Below are positions 10,535-22,038 of a stretch of 64,000 nucleotides of DNA, one piece after another; position 1 is the stretch's first letter; each line of letters begins with the position of its first letter. The position numbers and the translations under genes are program-made. Source of the DNA: Xanthoparmelia taractica (taxonomy: Eukaryota > Ascomycota > Lecanoromycetes > Lecanorales > Parmeliaceae); the NCBI GenBank assembly GCA_033085395.1, contig JANQBS010000135.1:1-64000 (forward strand). Direction: 5' to 3'. The notes beneath the pieces are model-generated. The model saw only the letters and a list, made by a program, of their open reading frames with translations. It had not been told where the DNA came from and made no database searches.

Positions 10535-11347
10535 ATGTTGGAGAAGGGCAATGCTTTGAAAGGATCCCGGCGCCAATCATTTGTCAGATCATGGACGCCC
10601 TTTCTGCTAGGTGCAGCGATCCTGATTGCCATTGCCCTCGGCGTCGGCTTAGGCGTAGGTCTGACGAATGGTCATTCATCCGGCAGCGCATCGTCCTCAT
10701 CACCCTCAAATATTACAAGCAGTAATGGGACTCGTATTGCTAATGGTTCCTTCTGGTCTCCCGCAACATCTACCTCTTGGCAAATTGAACTAGCGCATCC
10801 TCTCACCAATACCACCTTCGATGCCTCGGTCTACGACATCGACTTGTTCGAAAACAATGCTAGCATCATAACCACTCTTCACGATCAGGGTCGAAGAGTA
10901 ATTTGCTACTTCTCGGCAGGCAGTTACGAGAATTGGCGCCCGGACGCCAGAAGCTTCAATAACAAGACCGACCTGGGCAAACCGCTTGATGGATGGGCAG
11001 GTGAATGGTGGCTCAAGACTAACTCCACCAGTGTCCGCCAAATCATGCTTTCGCGGCTTGATCTGACGGTTGGTCTAGAGAATGCAGGAGAGATCATCCC
11101 GCAAGTATTGGGAAAGATGCAGTGGGCCGTGAATGAGCAGTGTATACAGTATGGAGAGTGTGATACCTGGAAACCCTTTGTGGAAGCCGGAAAGCCTGTT
11201 TTTAATATTGAGTATCCGGACGGAGCGCCCAATGTGGGAGCACAGAAGGCGGATAGTATTTGTGGCAATCGGGATGCAAAAGGGTTTGAGACGGTGTTGA
11301 AGGAGATGAGTTTGAACGATTGGGTTGAGGCTTGTCCTAATGACTGA
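10535..11347 (+). CDS. GH114-like protein lacking the catalytic segment
   Basis: Single-exon ORF of 270 residues. Residues ~22-44 form one hydrophobic segment after a basic N-terminus (type II membrane anchor, as in fungal secreted-face GH114 enzymes such as Ega3), followed by a Ser/Asn linker. The glycoside hydrolase 114 domain (endo-alpha-1,4-polygalactosaminidase family) starts near residue 80: FDASVYDIDLFENNASII, GRRVICYFSAGSYENWRPDA, LGKPLDGWAGEWWLKTNS, IMLSRLDL. It then jumps directly to VGLENAGEIIPQVL and MQWAVNEQCIQYGECDTW, KPVFNIEYPDG. Family members have ~45 residues at this joint, including the conserved (E/D)PDNxDGY motif. That block is absent from the DNA and no splice signals could supply it, so activity is doubtful. 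The protein may be an inactive binding form, or a decaying gene caught before a frameshift. Confidence 0.82.
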   Translation: MLEKGNALKGSRRQSFVRSWTPFLLGAAILIAIALGVGLGVGLTNGHSSGSASSSSPSNITSSNGTRIANGSFWSPATSTSWQIELAHPLTNTTFDASVYDIDLFENNASIITTLHDQGRRVICYFSAGSYENWRPDARSFNNKTDLGKPLDGWAGEWWLKTNSTSVRQIMLSRLDLTVGLENAGEIIPQVLGKMQWAVNEQCIQYGECDTWKPFVEAGKPVFNIEYPDGAPNVGAQKADSICGNRDAKGFETVLKEMSLNDWVEACPND

Positions 11348-11626
11348 GAATACTCGAGGTTGCTTTGACCTTAGCTATATAGAGCATATCTTTTTGGTTC
11401 AGTAGATGCGTCTTAAAGTAATTATTTGCGTGTCATGTCCACAATTAGCTGGTCATGTCCAAACGACTCTATCCAACGATGTCACGATAAGGTCATGAGG
11501 TACCTCCTTTGTGGGCATGGGTCATCTCCATGTCGCCCACTCAACCCTCCAGATTCTCGTCTCAAACCCAATGTCATCGCCACCAATAGATTAATCACCC
11601 AGAAAGCTCTACTCTCTGAACCCATC

Positions 11627-13539
11627 ATGTCCAAACGGCAGGAGCCCCTCCTGTCTGAAGACCGCCCCTCCTCCGAACAGTCCAGCGAACGACATGTAGA
11701 AGAGGAAGATGCTTTACTGACCGGCCAACATAAACCCCAGCAGAGCAAATATGGCTGGCCATTCTGGAGAGAGATCGGCGTATTCGCGTGGGCCGTCATT
11801 GCTACAGCCGCCGTGATTGTTCTTGCAGCTCTTTACCAGCACCAGCAGACGTCGCAGCCTGTAAACTCGGGCGGATGGGGAAAAGATGGGAAGCCGACTG
11901 GAAAGAGGAATTTAATATTCATGGTTTCTGATGGTATGGGGCCGACGAGCTTGTCGTTGACAAGGAGCTTTAGGCAGACGAAGAGCGGATTGCCGATTGA
12001 TGATGTTCTGGTACTGGACCAGCATCTTATTGGGTCTTCAAGAACGAGGAGCACATCGAGCTTGATTACTGATTCTGCAGCTGGCGCTACGGCCTTCTCG
12101 TGTGGAATGAAGAGCTACAATGGAGCTATATCTGTGCTTCCTGACCGTTCGCCCTGCGGGACTGTGCTTGAGGCCGCGAAGAAGGCGGGATACATGACTG
12201 GACTAGTGGTTACGACACGTATTACAGACGCTACGCCAGCGTGCTTTGCTGCACACGTGAACCAGAGATCAGAAGAAGATCTTATTGCAGAGCAGGAAAT
12301 TGGAGAACATCCGCTCGGAAGAGTGCTGGATCTTATGCTTGGAGGAGGTCGATGCCATTTTTTGCCCAACACTACAGACGGCTCTTGCAGAGACGATGAC
12401 AAAGATGTGGTAGCTATGGCCAAGAACAATGAATTTAGCTATGTGGATGACCGGAAGAGTTTCGATGGACTGAACTATGGCAGTAGTGTCAAGTTGCCGT
12501 TGCTTGGGTTATTTGCAAAAACAGACATTCCATATGAGATTGACAGGAGGAACATGAATGATATCTACCCTTCGCTTGACGAAATGGCACGGACTGCGCT
12601 GAGGGCTTTGAGCGATGCAACAGAAGACAATGATCAGGGGTTCTTTCTCATGATAGAGGGAAGCAGGATCGACCATGCCGGTCACGGAAATGATCCTGTC
12701 GCACAGGTGCATGAGGTGCTAGCATATGACAAGGCCTTCGCCAGTGTCCTGGATTTCTTAGACAAGGATACTGTGGAGGGTGTACTTGTGGGCACCAGTG
12801 ATCACGAAACGGGCGGACTGGCAACGGCTCGACGTAAGCATCCTCATTACTTGAACATCAAGACTCTAGCTAAGAGCTGCAGAACTCCATGATACGTATC
12901 CCATCTACCGCTGGTATCCAGACATGCTCATCAACTCCACACACTCGGCCGAATACCTCGCCTACCAACTCCGCGACCATCTTGCAAAGCAGGGCAAAGG
13001 CTTACGAGAAGACCTAGCCACTTATATCCGCAAAACCCTCATCGAGAAAGGGCTGGGAGTCTACGATGCCACGGATGACGAAATCGATCGCTTGGTCGAT
13101 AACTCAGACCCATGGCCTGCCTCCTACATCTTTGCAGACATCATCAGTCGAAGAGCCCAGGTCGGATGGTCTACGCATGGCCATTCTGGTGCGTTTCCCT
13201 TTCAATTCCCTCTTTCGCTCCGATGAGCTTCGTGAGACTGATAGTATCATCGTCACAGCCGTCGACGTAAACATCTACGCCTCCAACCCCAAACACGTCC
13301 GTCCCCTCATCGGCAACCATGAAAATACAGATATAGGTATCTTTCTACGTGAATACCTAGACGTGGACACAGAGGCTGTGACGAAAGAGCTCAAGGAGCA
13401 ATTGACAATAACGTCGTCGAGGTTTGATGAGAATTGGCTGGGGAAGCCGGTCGATGAGGCAAGGACGATGGCGGAGCTAGATCACTATGAAGGGGATTTC
13501 AAGAGGAGTTTGGAGTGTGGGTGCGGTGCTGTGCACTAA
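11627..13539 (+). CDS. PHO8: Vacuolar-type alkaline phosphatase (PHO8-like)
   Basis: Three exons, 11627-12833, 12883-13188 and 13259-13539, with 49- and 70-bp introns, encode 597 residues (yeast Pho8 has 566). An acidic cytosolic tail is followed by a single membrane segment at ~49-70, the type II topology of Pho8. Catalytic landmarks of the alkaline phosphatase family are all present: MVSDGMGPTS (metal-binding Asp102), ITDSAAGATAFSCG with nucleophile Ser150, IEGSRIDHAGHGND, DHETGGL, and the HSAVDVNIYA block completed across the second splice site. The enzyme removes phosphate from diverse monoesters in the vacuole, and in yeast is induced by phosphate starvation. The open frame continues upstream of 11627 to an ATG at 11426, but that extension has no family similarity, so I start at MSKRQEP. 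The gene is apparently intact. Confidence 0.9.
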
Positions 13540-13771
13540 TCAGTCACTCATTGACTTGTGTACGAAACTTATCTTACTTGAAGAGTGGGAGTTCGATTAG
13601 CGGGCATGTGGGGTGTGGAGGTCATTTATTGCTGGGTGCACTGGGATGAGGTATTCGGTGGACTGGAAAGAAAGGCTTTGGTTTCTGCTAGATATGCTTG
13701 ATACCCCCCCCCCATCTAATTCATCCTCGTTTCTTATTGCCTGTCTCGCTCATTTACATCCATTGAAACCC

Positions 13772-14158
13772 TCAACTCCGTTTCCATGATGATGATGCTG
13801 ATGCACATGTTGCAGGGCCCCCAAACCTCAATTGATTAGATGAAGGGTGTGCATCCGCAACGGAGACGATGCCAGTCTCCTGGAGCATCTCATGAATCCA
13901 GTCCGATACGCCAATAACGCCATATGCCAATGCTTTTTTTTTTTTTCTTGGGGGAAACGACCGGTGATAACCAGGAAGTGCCGGAGCCAATCGACAGATG
14001 GGTCTCTCGCCATAGTCCACATAAACTGAGACTGGTGAGGTGATTTGTGAGCGGTAGGATGTAGTTAGAGAAAAGGTGGGCTTGAGGTGAAGGACTGTTG
14101 AGAGAAGTGTGGTGAGTATGAGGACGCTTTTTGGGCAGGTGTCTCTGGGGATTGACAT
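13772..14158 (-). CDS. Possible small secreted protein, doubtful
   Basis: ORF of 128 codons from an internal ATG (the frame is open to 14197). A hydrophobic stretch VLILTTLLSTVLHL near the N-terminus followed by small residues resembles a signal peptide. Downstream parts such as VSVYVDYGERPICRLAPALP and GVIGVSDWIHEMLQ look protein-like, but a run of A (a 13-base T tract on the plus strand near 13934-13946) encodes a KKKK stretch in the middle, which is a weak point. No family recognised. It lies between convergent PHO8-like and minus-strand unknown genes. Confidence 0.3.
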   Translation of the reverse strand: MSIPRDTCPKSVLILTTLLSTVLHLKPTFSLTTSYRSQITSPVSVYVDYGERPICRLAPALPGYHRSFPPRKKKKALAYGVIGVSDWIHEMLQETGIVSVADAHPSSNQLRFGGPATCASASSSWKRS

Positions 14159-14421
14159 ACTTTGTATCGTGCCATGCTTGATCCGAGGAGCTCTCAAATG
14201 TCTGTCAGCTTGTCATCTTGTCAGCTTCAAGTTACTTGGAGATGCATCTGTCTTGTCACGGATGTGGACATCTTACAGTAGCACACCGTCCTTTCTCCGG
14301 ACTACCTTTGTCATGTAGGCGTTGTTGCCAGTCAAAAAGACTCCACGCAGGCATTGTCTGTCAAAGTATTAGTTTTGATGTCGCGCGTGGTATGAGTACA
14401 AAACTGGTGGGATCCGACTAA

Positions 14422-15858
14422 CTAACCCTCTTTGACAACGGTCTCGTTTCTTCCCTTACCCTTGGAGAAATCCCGTGCGATTTTCTCCCTCATCTCTCGC
14501 CTTGCCCGCTGCCTTCGAGCTTCGGCTACCTCGGAATCCCTTGCGATTTTCTCCCTCATCTCTCTCCTTTCCCTCTGCATTCGAGCTTCGGCTGCCTCGG
14601 GTGTCTCCACTGGTGTTGGCTCTTGTCCCTGTGCTGGCTTTTGCTCCTCCACCAGCTCATCCAGCTCATCCACCGCCGTTATATCGCTGTCGGAGCCTGC
14701 TGCGATGTGTGGCAGCGGTTCGGAACCCTCTTCTGTCGACTCCACTTTCAGGGAATCGTCCGCAGGATCCACCAGCAGTTGTGAGCTCTCCCCTGTCAGT
14801 GGCTCCATCTCGCTGCAGGCTCCTGGCAACCGACGGAACATGTCATCGATCGTAGATTGATCGAACTCCTCCACTGGTTCCAGTCTAGGCAAGAACGGCC
14901 TGAGACCATTTGGCACCGGTACCCACACCTGTTCCGGTACGTGCACTATTTGACCATTCTTTAGGGCCTTTGTTCTGGCGAAGCTTTTGCCGTCCCAAAC
15001 CCACTGCTCAGGGTGTAGGTATTTGACCCTGTCGTAGTTGAGGACAGCCCATCGGTCAGTGTGCTTGAACACATAGTCGGGCGCAAACTTGGCATAGTCG
15101 ATAATCTTCCAATACTGGGGGTCGTCTTTAGGCCAGGTTTGCTTGCGATATGTTTCCAGATCAGCGCTACTCCACCCTGCCAAGCACTGGTCGTTGCAAG
15201 GCTTTGGGTGAGTATCGATGTCACTCCACAGATGCAGACGGTGTGTCAGTAACCCCTCTTCGCTCCATCCAATCAAGCAATCTTGGGAGAAAGGCCCGCC
15301 GCAACCGAAGTCCACCTCGAAGTATCTGACATTTGGCTTCATAAGGCTCTTGGGTCGTGATTGATATGCCTTGACGCTTTGAACATGCGCATACATGTTT
15401 AGCGGATATTCCTGTTGTTTGTGCCGCCGCAGGTCTGCAGCATCGTGCTCTCCTGGCTTCGCGCGGTTGGAGCACTGGTCAAGAATCAATGCATTCATCT
15501 CGATTTCCAGTTCCTGAACACGACCAAGGCCGTTGCGGAGCATGGCGTTCTTCAGTTTCCGATCTGCTGTGTTTTGACCGTCGACGGCTTTTCTGGTCGC
15601 CCTGGTGGTATCTCCGTGAATAATGGGACAGGATCTCGGAATCTCCACCTTTGCTCCGCAGTTCATGTCGGCCGGTAGATAAACCACCTGGTCGTGGTAG
15701 AACTTCAAGGCGAGCTTGACTGGAGTGCATGTCAAACTTTGTGGGACGTCAATGGTCCCGTTGACATCGCTGAAGAATGTGTCCGATCTAGGTGACGGTG
15801 GCAGCTTTGGGAAATGATGTCCACAGGTTTTCGAGCGATAATACTCGTGGATGCACAT
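14422..15858 (-). CDS. Fungal protein of unknown function with N-terminal Cys/His motif
   Basis: 478 residues from an internal ATG at 15858. The frame is open upstream to 16116, but the MCIHEYYRSKTCGHHFPK beginning matches the usual start of a fungal group of short Cys/His N-termini (MC.HEY..C.....), so the upstream 86 codons, which include a hydrophobic stretch, are more likely 5' leader. The middle contains several Trp/Cys-rich blocks (CGGPFSQDCLIGWSEEGL, then a similar CNDQCLAGWSSADLETY), which look like two diverged copies of one ~45-residue unit. The C-terminus is acidic and Ser/Glu-rich and ends with a 22-residue tandem duplication (EARMQRERREMREKIARD and EARRQRARREMREKIARD; DNA offset 66 bp) predicted to be a charged helix. 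No catalytic motif is evident. The opposite-strand ORFs here are shadows. Confidence 0.6.
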   Translation of the reverse strand: MCIHEYYRSKTCGHHFPKLPPSPRSDTFFSDVNGTIDVPQSLTCTPVKLALKFYHDQVVYLPADMNCGAKVEIPRSCPIIHGDTTRATRKAVDGQNTADRKLKNAMLRNGLGRVQELEIEMNALILDQCSNRAKPGEHDAADLRRHKQQEYPLNMYAHVQSVKAYQSRPKSLMKPNVRYFEVDFGCGGPFSQDCLIGWSEEGLLTHRLHLWSDIDTHPKPCNDQCLAGWSSADLETYRKQTWPKDDPQYWKIIDYAKFAPDYVFKHTDRWAVLNYDRVKYLHPEQWVWDGKSFARTKALKNGQIVHVPEQVWVPVPNGLRPFLPRLEPVEEFDQSTIDDMFRRLPGACSEMEPLTGESSQLLVDPADDSLKVESTEEGSEPLPHIAAGSDSDITAVDELDELVEEQKPAQGQEPTPVETPEAAEARMQRERREMREKIARDSEVAEARRQRARREMREKIARDFSKGKGRNETVVKEG

Positions 15859-18300
15859 TTTCGTGGTCAAGGGGTGTTTTGGAAGGCAGGAAGAGTCGCT
15901 GGCAGTTGTATGTTGTTGTGGATAGAAGGAAAGGTGGCGATAGATGTGGAGGTAGAGATGTGTGATGAGTGTAAGTGATGTGGAGAGGGAAAGAAGAGTG
16001 ATGAGGGAGATCCAGGACACAGTGAAGCCCACGGAAATTGTGGCAAGAGGTAAGGTTGCACTGCGGAGACGGGTATGAAACAGCCCCTCAATAGGGAGAA
16101 AGCAGCAAGATTCCAAAAAGAGCTATGCCCCGAGTGTTTGAGAGATGTCGGCAGCTTGCAACACAATTGGTAGTTGCTTGTGTTGTATGGCAGCACGGGA
16201 AGCTCTTGATGTACGTCTTTGCTACTGTTTCTCCTGCTATTGCAGACAATGAAAGTGTTAGAGATTGTCAGAAGCTGTTCAGGAGAAGAAGGAGACCTCG
16301 GTCTATGCAGCCAACCAGTTAAATACACAGCCCGGCATTCACAATCGGGCGGTATAGTGATTATATTTGTATAGAGTGACATTGGCGGCAAAAGCAATCA
16401 CTTTACGCGGCTATTGTAAGTGTGTGTGATTAAAACGGGGCAGAAGTGATGAAGCAGTACAAGGCGGTGTGTCCCATAGGGAGCTAGTGCGTCAGATATA
16501 GACGGTATTGTCGATGAAACAAAGGCGGTCATAACACAGCACAATAGCATACCATACCAGGCCATTTTGGCATTGACTAATGGTGTTGTGAGTGAATCTG
16601 GCCCTAAATTAATGTTACATACCAATATGTACGTGCCCGGCTGCTCACGTGGCCGGCGTTGTATATTTAGGAAGGAGAAGTGATGTGTTCAAAACGCCTA
16701 GGACTACGTCGGCTTTTATAGTTGGGGGGCCTGAGACTACAGACAATGAATAAGGATATGGTGTGAATATCATGGGAATGATTGGGAGTTTAGGAACCTA
16801 CTGCAGTGAAGAGAATGGGGCTTAGTTGTTTGGTAGAGAGTGCTTATTCATGAAATAGAGTTGCTGGGCTGTGACTGCTACGCTTTCTGCACTTCTGGAT
16901 ACATTTGAAACAACGCTAAGGCACAAGAGCTTTATAGGTAGTGATGTGAGATCTACTATGGTCATGGCATTGAAGGAAGTTCATAGGGGACTGAAGGGTT
17001 TACGGAGAATAAAGGGGCTATGGTTTTGGGGAGACTTCGAAATTTCGAACTATCATGCGGGTGACTATAACATATTAGTTGATAAATAGGTGTTTGATCA
17101 TGGAATAGAGTACGAATGGGAGCCCGAGATGGCTGCAGTGAAGGTGAATACTGTTTCAGGGGTGCCTTTGGAATACTGCATACTCTGAGAAGGGCAGCGA
17201 CTACGGACAACGAGGGAAGGTTGCAGGTGATTCTACCATTCATATAATGTTACCTCGGGTTAGATGCATTGAAAAGAGAGTGGTTCCTTAAGCGTTGGGG
17301 GTAGGATTTCGCGGCCGTTAATAAATGGTGATTTGGGAGTCCTTCGTAATTTCCGCAGTGCAGGCACTCAGGAGTAGCGATCGAGGATGAAGGTGGATGC
17401 AAGGAGGATCTACGAGGAAAAAACCAGTAGTATCGTAGAAACTTGAATGCTCAGAGGGGGTTGATGAGGAATCTGGGATGCAGGGACAGAGATGGACTGA
17501 AGCTTCAGGTCTAAGTAGGCATCGAGTAATTGGGCAGATAGTACGGAGATTGAAGAGAAATTTGGGTTGGGTGCATGATTTAGCGTGTAGATATCAGCAA
17601 TGAAGGCATGCTTGGAGTGTGAAATTGGGATAGACAACACATAAGGTAGCTTGCCGGTTGTTAGAGTTCTGACATTTGCCGGACTTATTCTCTTAGTATG
17701 CTTGAATCATTGGGTTCAGAAGTGTCTAAGTCTTGCATTGTATTGGACAATTACCATTATGATTACACTAAATTATTCCCTTTACCTTGATCATCTAAGC
17801 ACTACTCTAATGTATGGCAACTGGCTTCTTCCCATCACTGCGATCGGTATGCCACGCAACCTTCTTAGGCTTGCCATTCAAAACATCATGAGGTTTCCAG
17901 GCTCTCGCCATGTGGCAACGATATCTCGAGAATCCATTCTCCCGGCGGTAAGCAGCTCTGTTTTGAGCGAGCTTCAAGCGGGGTGTAGGGAATCCCTAGA
18001 ACAGCTTGGCTAAGAATGCTTTAGGAATTACTGGGGATGTTGCGCGTTAATGATATAAAAGTCAACCCATGTATTAAATGACCTACTGTGGATCAAACAG
18101 CCATAAGTGGGGTACACGTACGCTCTGATCTTGTAACACCCTTGCCATGGAAAAAACGCACCCGTCAATCTTATGCATCTCCCATAGGCAAGACAGCTTA
18201 TGTATTGAGACAACACATCTGTATCATGGCAATCAAATGGAACTACTTCTTGTTCGGTTGGATTGTTCAACTTAGCAATACCGGCACAAGAGGATGTGTA
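15859..18300. other. Leader and gene-poor DNA, no supported gene
   Basis: The left ~250 bases are probably promoter and leader of the minus-strand gene. From ~16600 the sequence is moderately AT-rich with only short ORFs on both strands (largest credible-looking 72 codons at 16871-17089 and 120 at 17651-18013), none recognisable. It reads like diverged repeat or decayed intergenic DNA leading into the retroelement region. Confidence 0.45.
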
Positions 18301-19321
18301 AATGGATAGCTACGCCTTCTCGACGCCGAGGGTGGTGGGCCTAGAAAGGTCGCAGTACATGTCCCAGCGCTCGGAAACCCCTTGGCTAAGCGGGACAGAT
18401 CTAGTACTATTCGGGGTTGACGCCTCATAGTGTAGGGAAACGGTTCTCCGTTGTTTTTGTCCTGCTCTTGGTATCCTCTACAACTGGCTAACTTCAGAGT
18501 ACGCTCGTAACTAACTTACACCACCAACCTACCAACCGAATGCTCTCGCGGATTGATTACTCGTATCCAACAGCTTCCGAGCTGCGTCGTCTGATGCCTG
18601 ATGGACTGCGTTATACGTATTATCGGGCAAGTCGTTGTTTCTGTCCCTAGAGGAAATGGACAAAAACAAGCTACACCACTGTACCAGCACCGTTCAGAAT
18701 CAAACCTAATGCATGTAATTAACCAACGCACAATATATAGTCTATTACCACGTGGAGTAACACGGACAAGATTTAGGTACGCCAACCATGGAGCCTTAGA
18801 GGCAGGAATCGAACCCGCTTACTGTCGCTCACTCTAATCTGAGACGGCGGTGCATGACGAGCACTGCTTCTGGTACCATTGATCTACACTTGATACAGCT
18901 ACGGTGTAGTTTCGAATCCTCCAGAGGCATGTCACCCGTAGCCAAAATGTTACGTGTTATTCTATGTTAGTCCACTGGCGAAAGGGGCTATGCCAGCGGG
19001 ATCCCCTCAAAGAGTCGTCTATCGAATGAACATTTGATCACGACTCCGACGAGAAGAACGAGAGCACTTGAACCAACGAGGGTCTGCAAGAGGAGGAGGG
19101 TTAGTGCTGCACTGTGGCCGGTAAGAAAGGTTTTTTTGAGACGTCCTTCGAAGGGATAGCTACCCGTTGGTTTCTGATCGCGACCGCAAGTTCATCAGCC
19201 AGCTCTGGAAGCAAAGTTCAAGGCCTCAAGACTAAACAGACTGACAGGATGTTAGAACGATTGATTCAGACTGCCGAGATAGCACTGTGGCACTACATCG
19301 CCTCATGCCAATCAGCTATCA
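18301..19321. other. Repeat-like DNA with a tRNA-like box B
   Basis: No gene supported. On the minus strand near 18801-18820 there is a good Pol III box B (GGTTCGATTCC) closing a 5-bp stem, with a box A-like TAGATCAATGG about 75 bp upstream (~18880-18892), but acceptor and D stems do not pair, so it is at best a tRNA-derived relic. A second box-B-like string (TTTCGAATCC) is on the plus strand near 18911-18920. Confidence 0.3.
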
Positions 19322-20427
19322 TTGAAAGAACTCCGCTCATCAGCAGTCCTTAGCCATCATCTAAGGCGCTACACACATCAACATACAACACGCTCAAACA
19401 CTAGCGCTCAGCCCGTCACACCGAGTCACTGCTCGTTAGCCAACCACAGCGATCCTTCCACTAGGCTGAACGCAGTATGCCTCCTAGAAAGGATAAGAAC
19501 ACTCGCCAAATTTCAAGGTATGCTCTCAACTGAACTGGATCGACGATTTGGACGATTTGAAGGCCAGCATCCAAATCCTCTTCAGTCTTCAAATCAATCG
19601 CAAACCCAGCCTACTTCGCAGCAACCCACTACGCAACACCTTACCGGCTCTCATCCTGTCCAGCCTACAGTCACTACTACGAAGCCGGAGATGCGCGCAG
19701 AAGAAGGGGGATACTTCATACGGAACACCAGCAAGAGCAGGGAACAAATGGTCCAGTTGTCAAGGCAGTCAAACACAAGTTCTATGGGGATGTCTACATC
19801 TTCGTGGTTAGCCTCAAAGACCTAGCCGCTACACGTCTCAAAGACGTCAAGCGAGTCAACACTACGTGCTTGCGTGGCTCAGCATTGATGGGGTACTCAG
19901 CGGAGTTGACTGGTACAGAGCGAGATCTGCTGCGTGACTCAGATCTAGATCGTCAGTACACCACCTTGAATGAGAGATTTAAGACGAGAACGGCAGTGGC
20001 ATTATCGCGATTAGTGAGCCAAATGTACTCATTGAACGACGCTAAGCGTACCCCTCCCCGAGCCTTTATTCAGCGAATGCTTCATCTAGCTGAGGCCGCT
20101 GAGCTAGGATCCACACACAATCAAACAACACTTATCTGGAACCAGCTAGCTGTCAATCCTTGTCGTGATATCCTCGAACCGAGGGCTATAACCACGTTGA
20201 GTCGGTTCTTTGATCAAGTGGACTCAAAGACAGCAACCTGGACGGAGCTTGCTATGCACCAGCGGCCTACTCTCCCTAGTTCTACACCAGAGCGGCATAC
20301 GATTTCGAAGAGAAAGGCCACTCAGCAGCAGCAGACCAAGCCTCGGTACGCTCACCCGCCGCCGCAACGGATAGCAGTCAATGATTGGAAGTCACATGCA
20401 AACCCGGTTGACATCTCGCAACAGTAG
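19322..20427 (+). pseudogene. Retrotransposon gag relic
   Basis: Two overlapping frames carry pieces of one fungal LTR-retrotransposon gag-like protein. The first (19322-~19750) has a low-complexity Gln/Thr/Ser-rich stretch ending in PEMRAEEGGYF; the second (from ~19745, ORF 19804-20427) continues with KFYGDVYIFVVSLKDLA, the TTCLRGSALMGYSAELTGTE block, LDRQYTTLNERFK, SRLVSQMYSLNDAKRTPPRA and NQTTLIWNQL, which is the order in fungal gag proteins (the Y.DV..F...LKD and CLRGSA..WY..EL blocks). A frameshift near 19750 separates them. No zinc knuckle is seen and no protease or reverse transcriptase follows, so the element is truncated. Confidence 0.6.
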
Positions 20428-20619
20428 GACTGTGGGTTAGTGGGTCCAATATGAGGCCATGCTATTAGCGTTGCTTCATTGATATGCGATATGCGAGATA
20501 CGTGTCCAGGGCGAGCATATTTGTATGGCCACTGCACCAGCAACTGGCTCTTCATTCGGATTGTTCTCTTTCAGAGCAAAATCGTTCTTTGCAGCCAACA
20601 AACCAACATCCTTCTTTTC

Positions 20620-20735
20620 AAATCTCGTCAACCATCTAACTATCTATCTAATCATCTATCCAACTACCTATTCAATCAATCATCCATCCAACTATCTATC
20701 TGATCATCAAGTCTGCTACCTATCTAATCGTTTAC
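20620..20735. repeat. Degenerate (ATCT/ATCC)n tetranucleotide tract
   Basis: Repeated ACTATCTATCTAATCATCTATCCA-like strings (ATCT, ATCC and AATC units) run from about 20630 to 20730, directly after the gag relic. Confidence 0.7.
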
Positions 20736-20879
20736 TTAGCTAGCTATCCACGGCGTAGTTCCTACGTCGCATTACCGCGTTCAAAGCCTCCTACGGCCAT
20801 CACATACCTATCACATACCAAGGCCTCCCACGTCCATCGCTTGTCAAGGCCGAAGGCCGTTGCTTTTCAAGCCCTATAT

Positions 20880-21450
20880 CAATATACTTCACGCACGTTC
20901 CTCACTGGAGAGTCATTACATTTCGAGGCCGGCAGTCAGCGCATCTCGAGCACGTTTCTCGCTGAAGAGGCAGTATATCCCTCGCCAGAGAGCATATTTT
21001 TCACTGGAGACGTAGCACATCTCTCGCCAGAGACGTATCACATTTCTCACTGGAGACACACACATCTCTCGCTGGAGACGCATCACATTTCAAGGCCTGT
21101 GGCCAACGCATTTCAAGCACATTTCTCCCTGGAGACGCAGCACGTCTCTCGCTAGAGACGCGTCACATCTCAAGGCCTATGGCCAGTGTATTTCAAGCAC
21201 ATTTCTCGCTGGAGATTGATACTTCAGATTGACGCATTTCTAGGCCTTTGGCCAACACATCTCTCGCTGGAGATCGAGGCTTCAAATCGACGCATTTCGA
21301 GGCAATTAGCCAGTACATCTCTCGCTGAAGATCAAAGCCATAAATCGACGCATTTTCAGGCCATGGGCCAGCACATCTCCCGCAGGAGAGTCATCGCATT
21401 TCTAGGCCTATTGGCCGGCATATCTCCCGCAGGAGGTTTAGCCGTCGCAA
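20880..21450. repeat. Degenerate minisatellite built on CTCGCTGGAGAC and AGGCC...GGCCA units
   Basis: At least twelve diverged copies of a ~20-24-bp unit with core CATTTCTCGCTGGAGACGCA alternate irregularly with a second unit of the type TTTCAAGGCCTGTGGCCAA. The two combine into a higher-order period of roughly 60-80 bp. Weaker copies extend left to ~20830 and right to ~21660 (CTCTCGCTGGGATC). The inner palindromes AGGCC..GGCC could form small hairpins. No coding function is supported, although the plus strand stays open for about 100 codons. Confidence 0.8.
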
Positions 21451-22038
21451 ATGGCTAACAGCCCACGGCTATCATTTTGAGTCCTCGTGTGGCCATCGTA
21501 TCGGGATCCCGAGACATATGGCTAGCTGCCTATGTTGTTCACATTCACGTACTACTGAAGATTAACACTGCATCTCCAACGCCTATATAGGCCTTTTATC
21601 AGCATATCTCTCGCTGGGATCCACGCATTTCTAGGCCTGTGACCAACACATCCTCGGCATCAGCCCTTCTTGCCCATCAGCGCTAGTGCTGTCAATTTCA
21701 TCTGCTTACTGCAGTCGATATCGTCAGGAGTCACCTTCGAGTTCTTCGATCTCTTTCGATGACGTCTTGGGCTGTTTGAGGGTTCTTCTAGCGCTGGGGG
21801 GCCGGCCTGAACTATGAACTAAAGTCATAGCCAGGAAGGTCTTAGCGTGCCCCAGTGTTGGATGTGCCCAACCATCTATCAATCCTCTTGTGCATTCGTT
21901 GTTTGTGTATGGCCTCACTGTTTGCGAGCACTAAGATCCGGATAGCTGTGGAATCTACGAAGAAGAAAACGATCAAGCTCAGGGTGCTCCTAGCTGGCTA
22001 GCAAGAGATTTTCAGACAATGCTAAGCAATGGCTTACG

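Noticed and set aside
15867..16397. 176-codon minus-strand ORF upstream of the unknown-function gene
   Set aside because: Overlaps the leader of that gene in another frame and is low-complexity; no domain.
18800..18905. Minus-strand tRNA gene candidate
   Set aside because: Box B and T-stem are good, but the acceptor and D stems do not pair and position 33 is not T, so it is not a functional tRNA.
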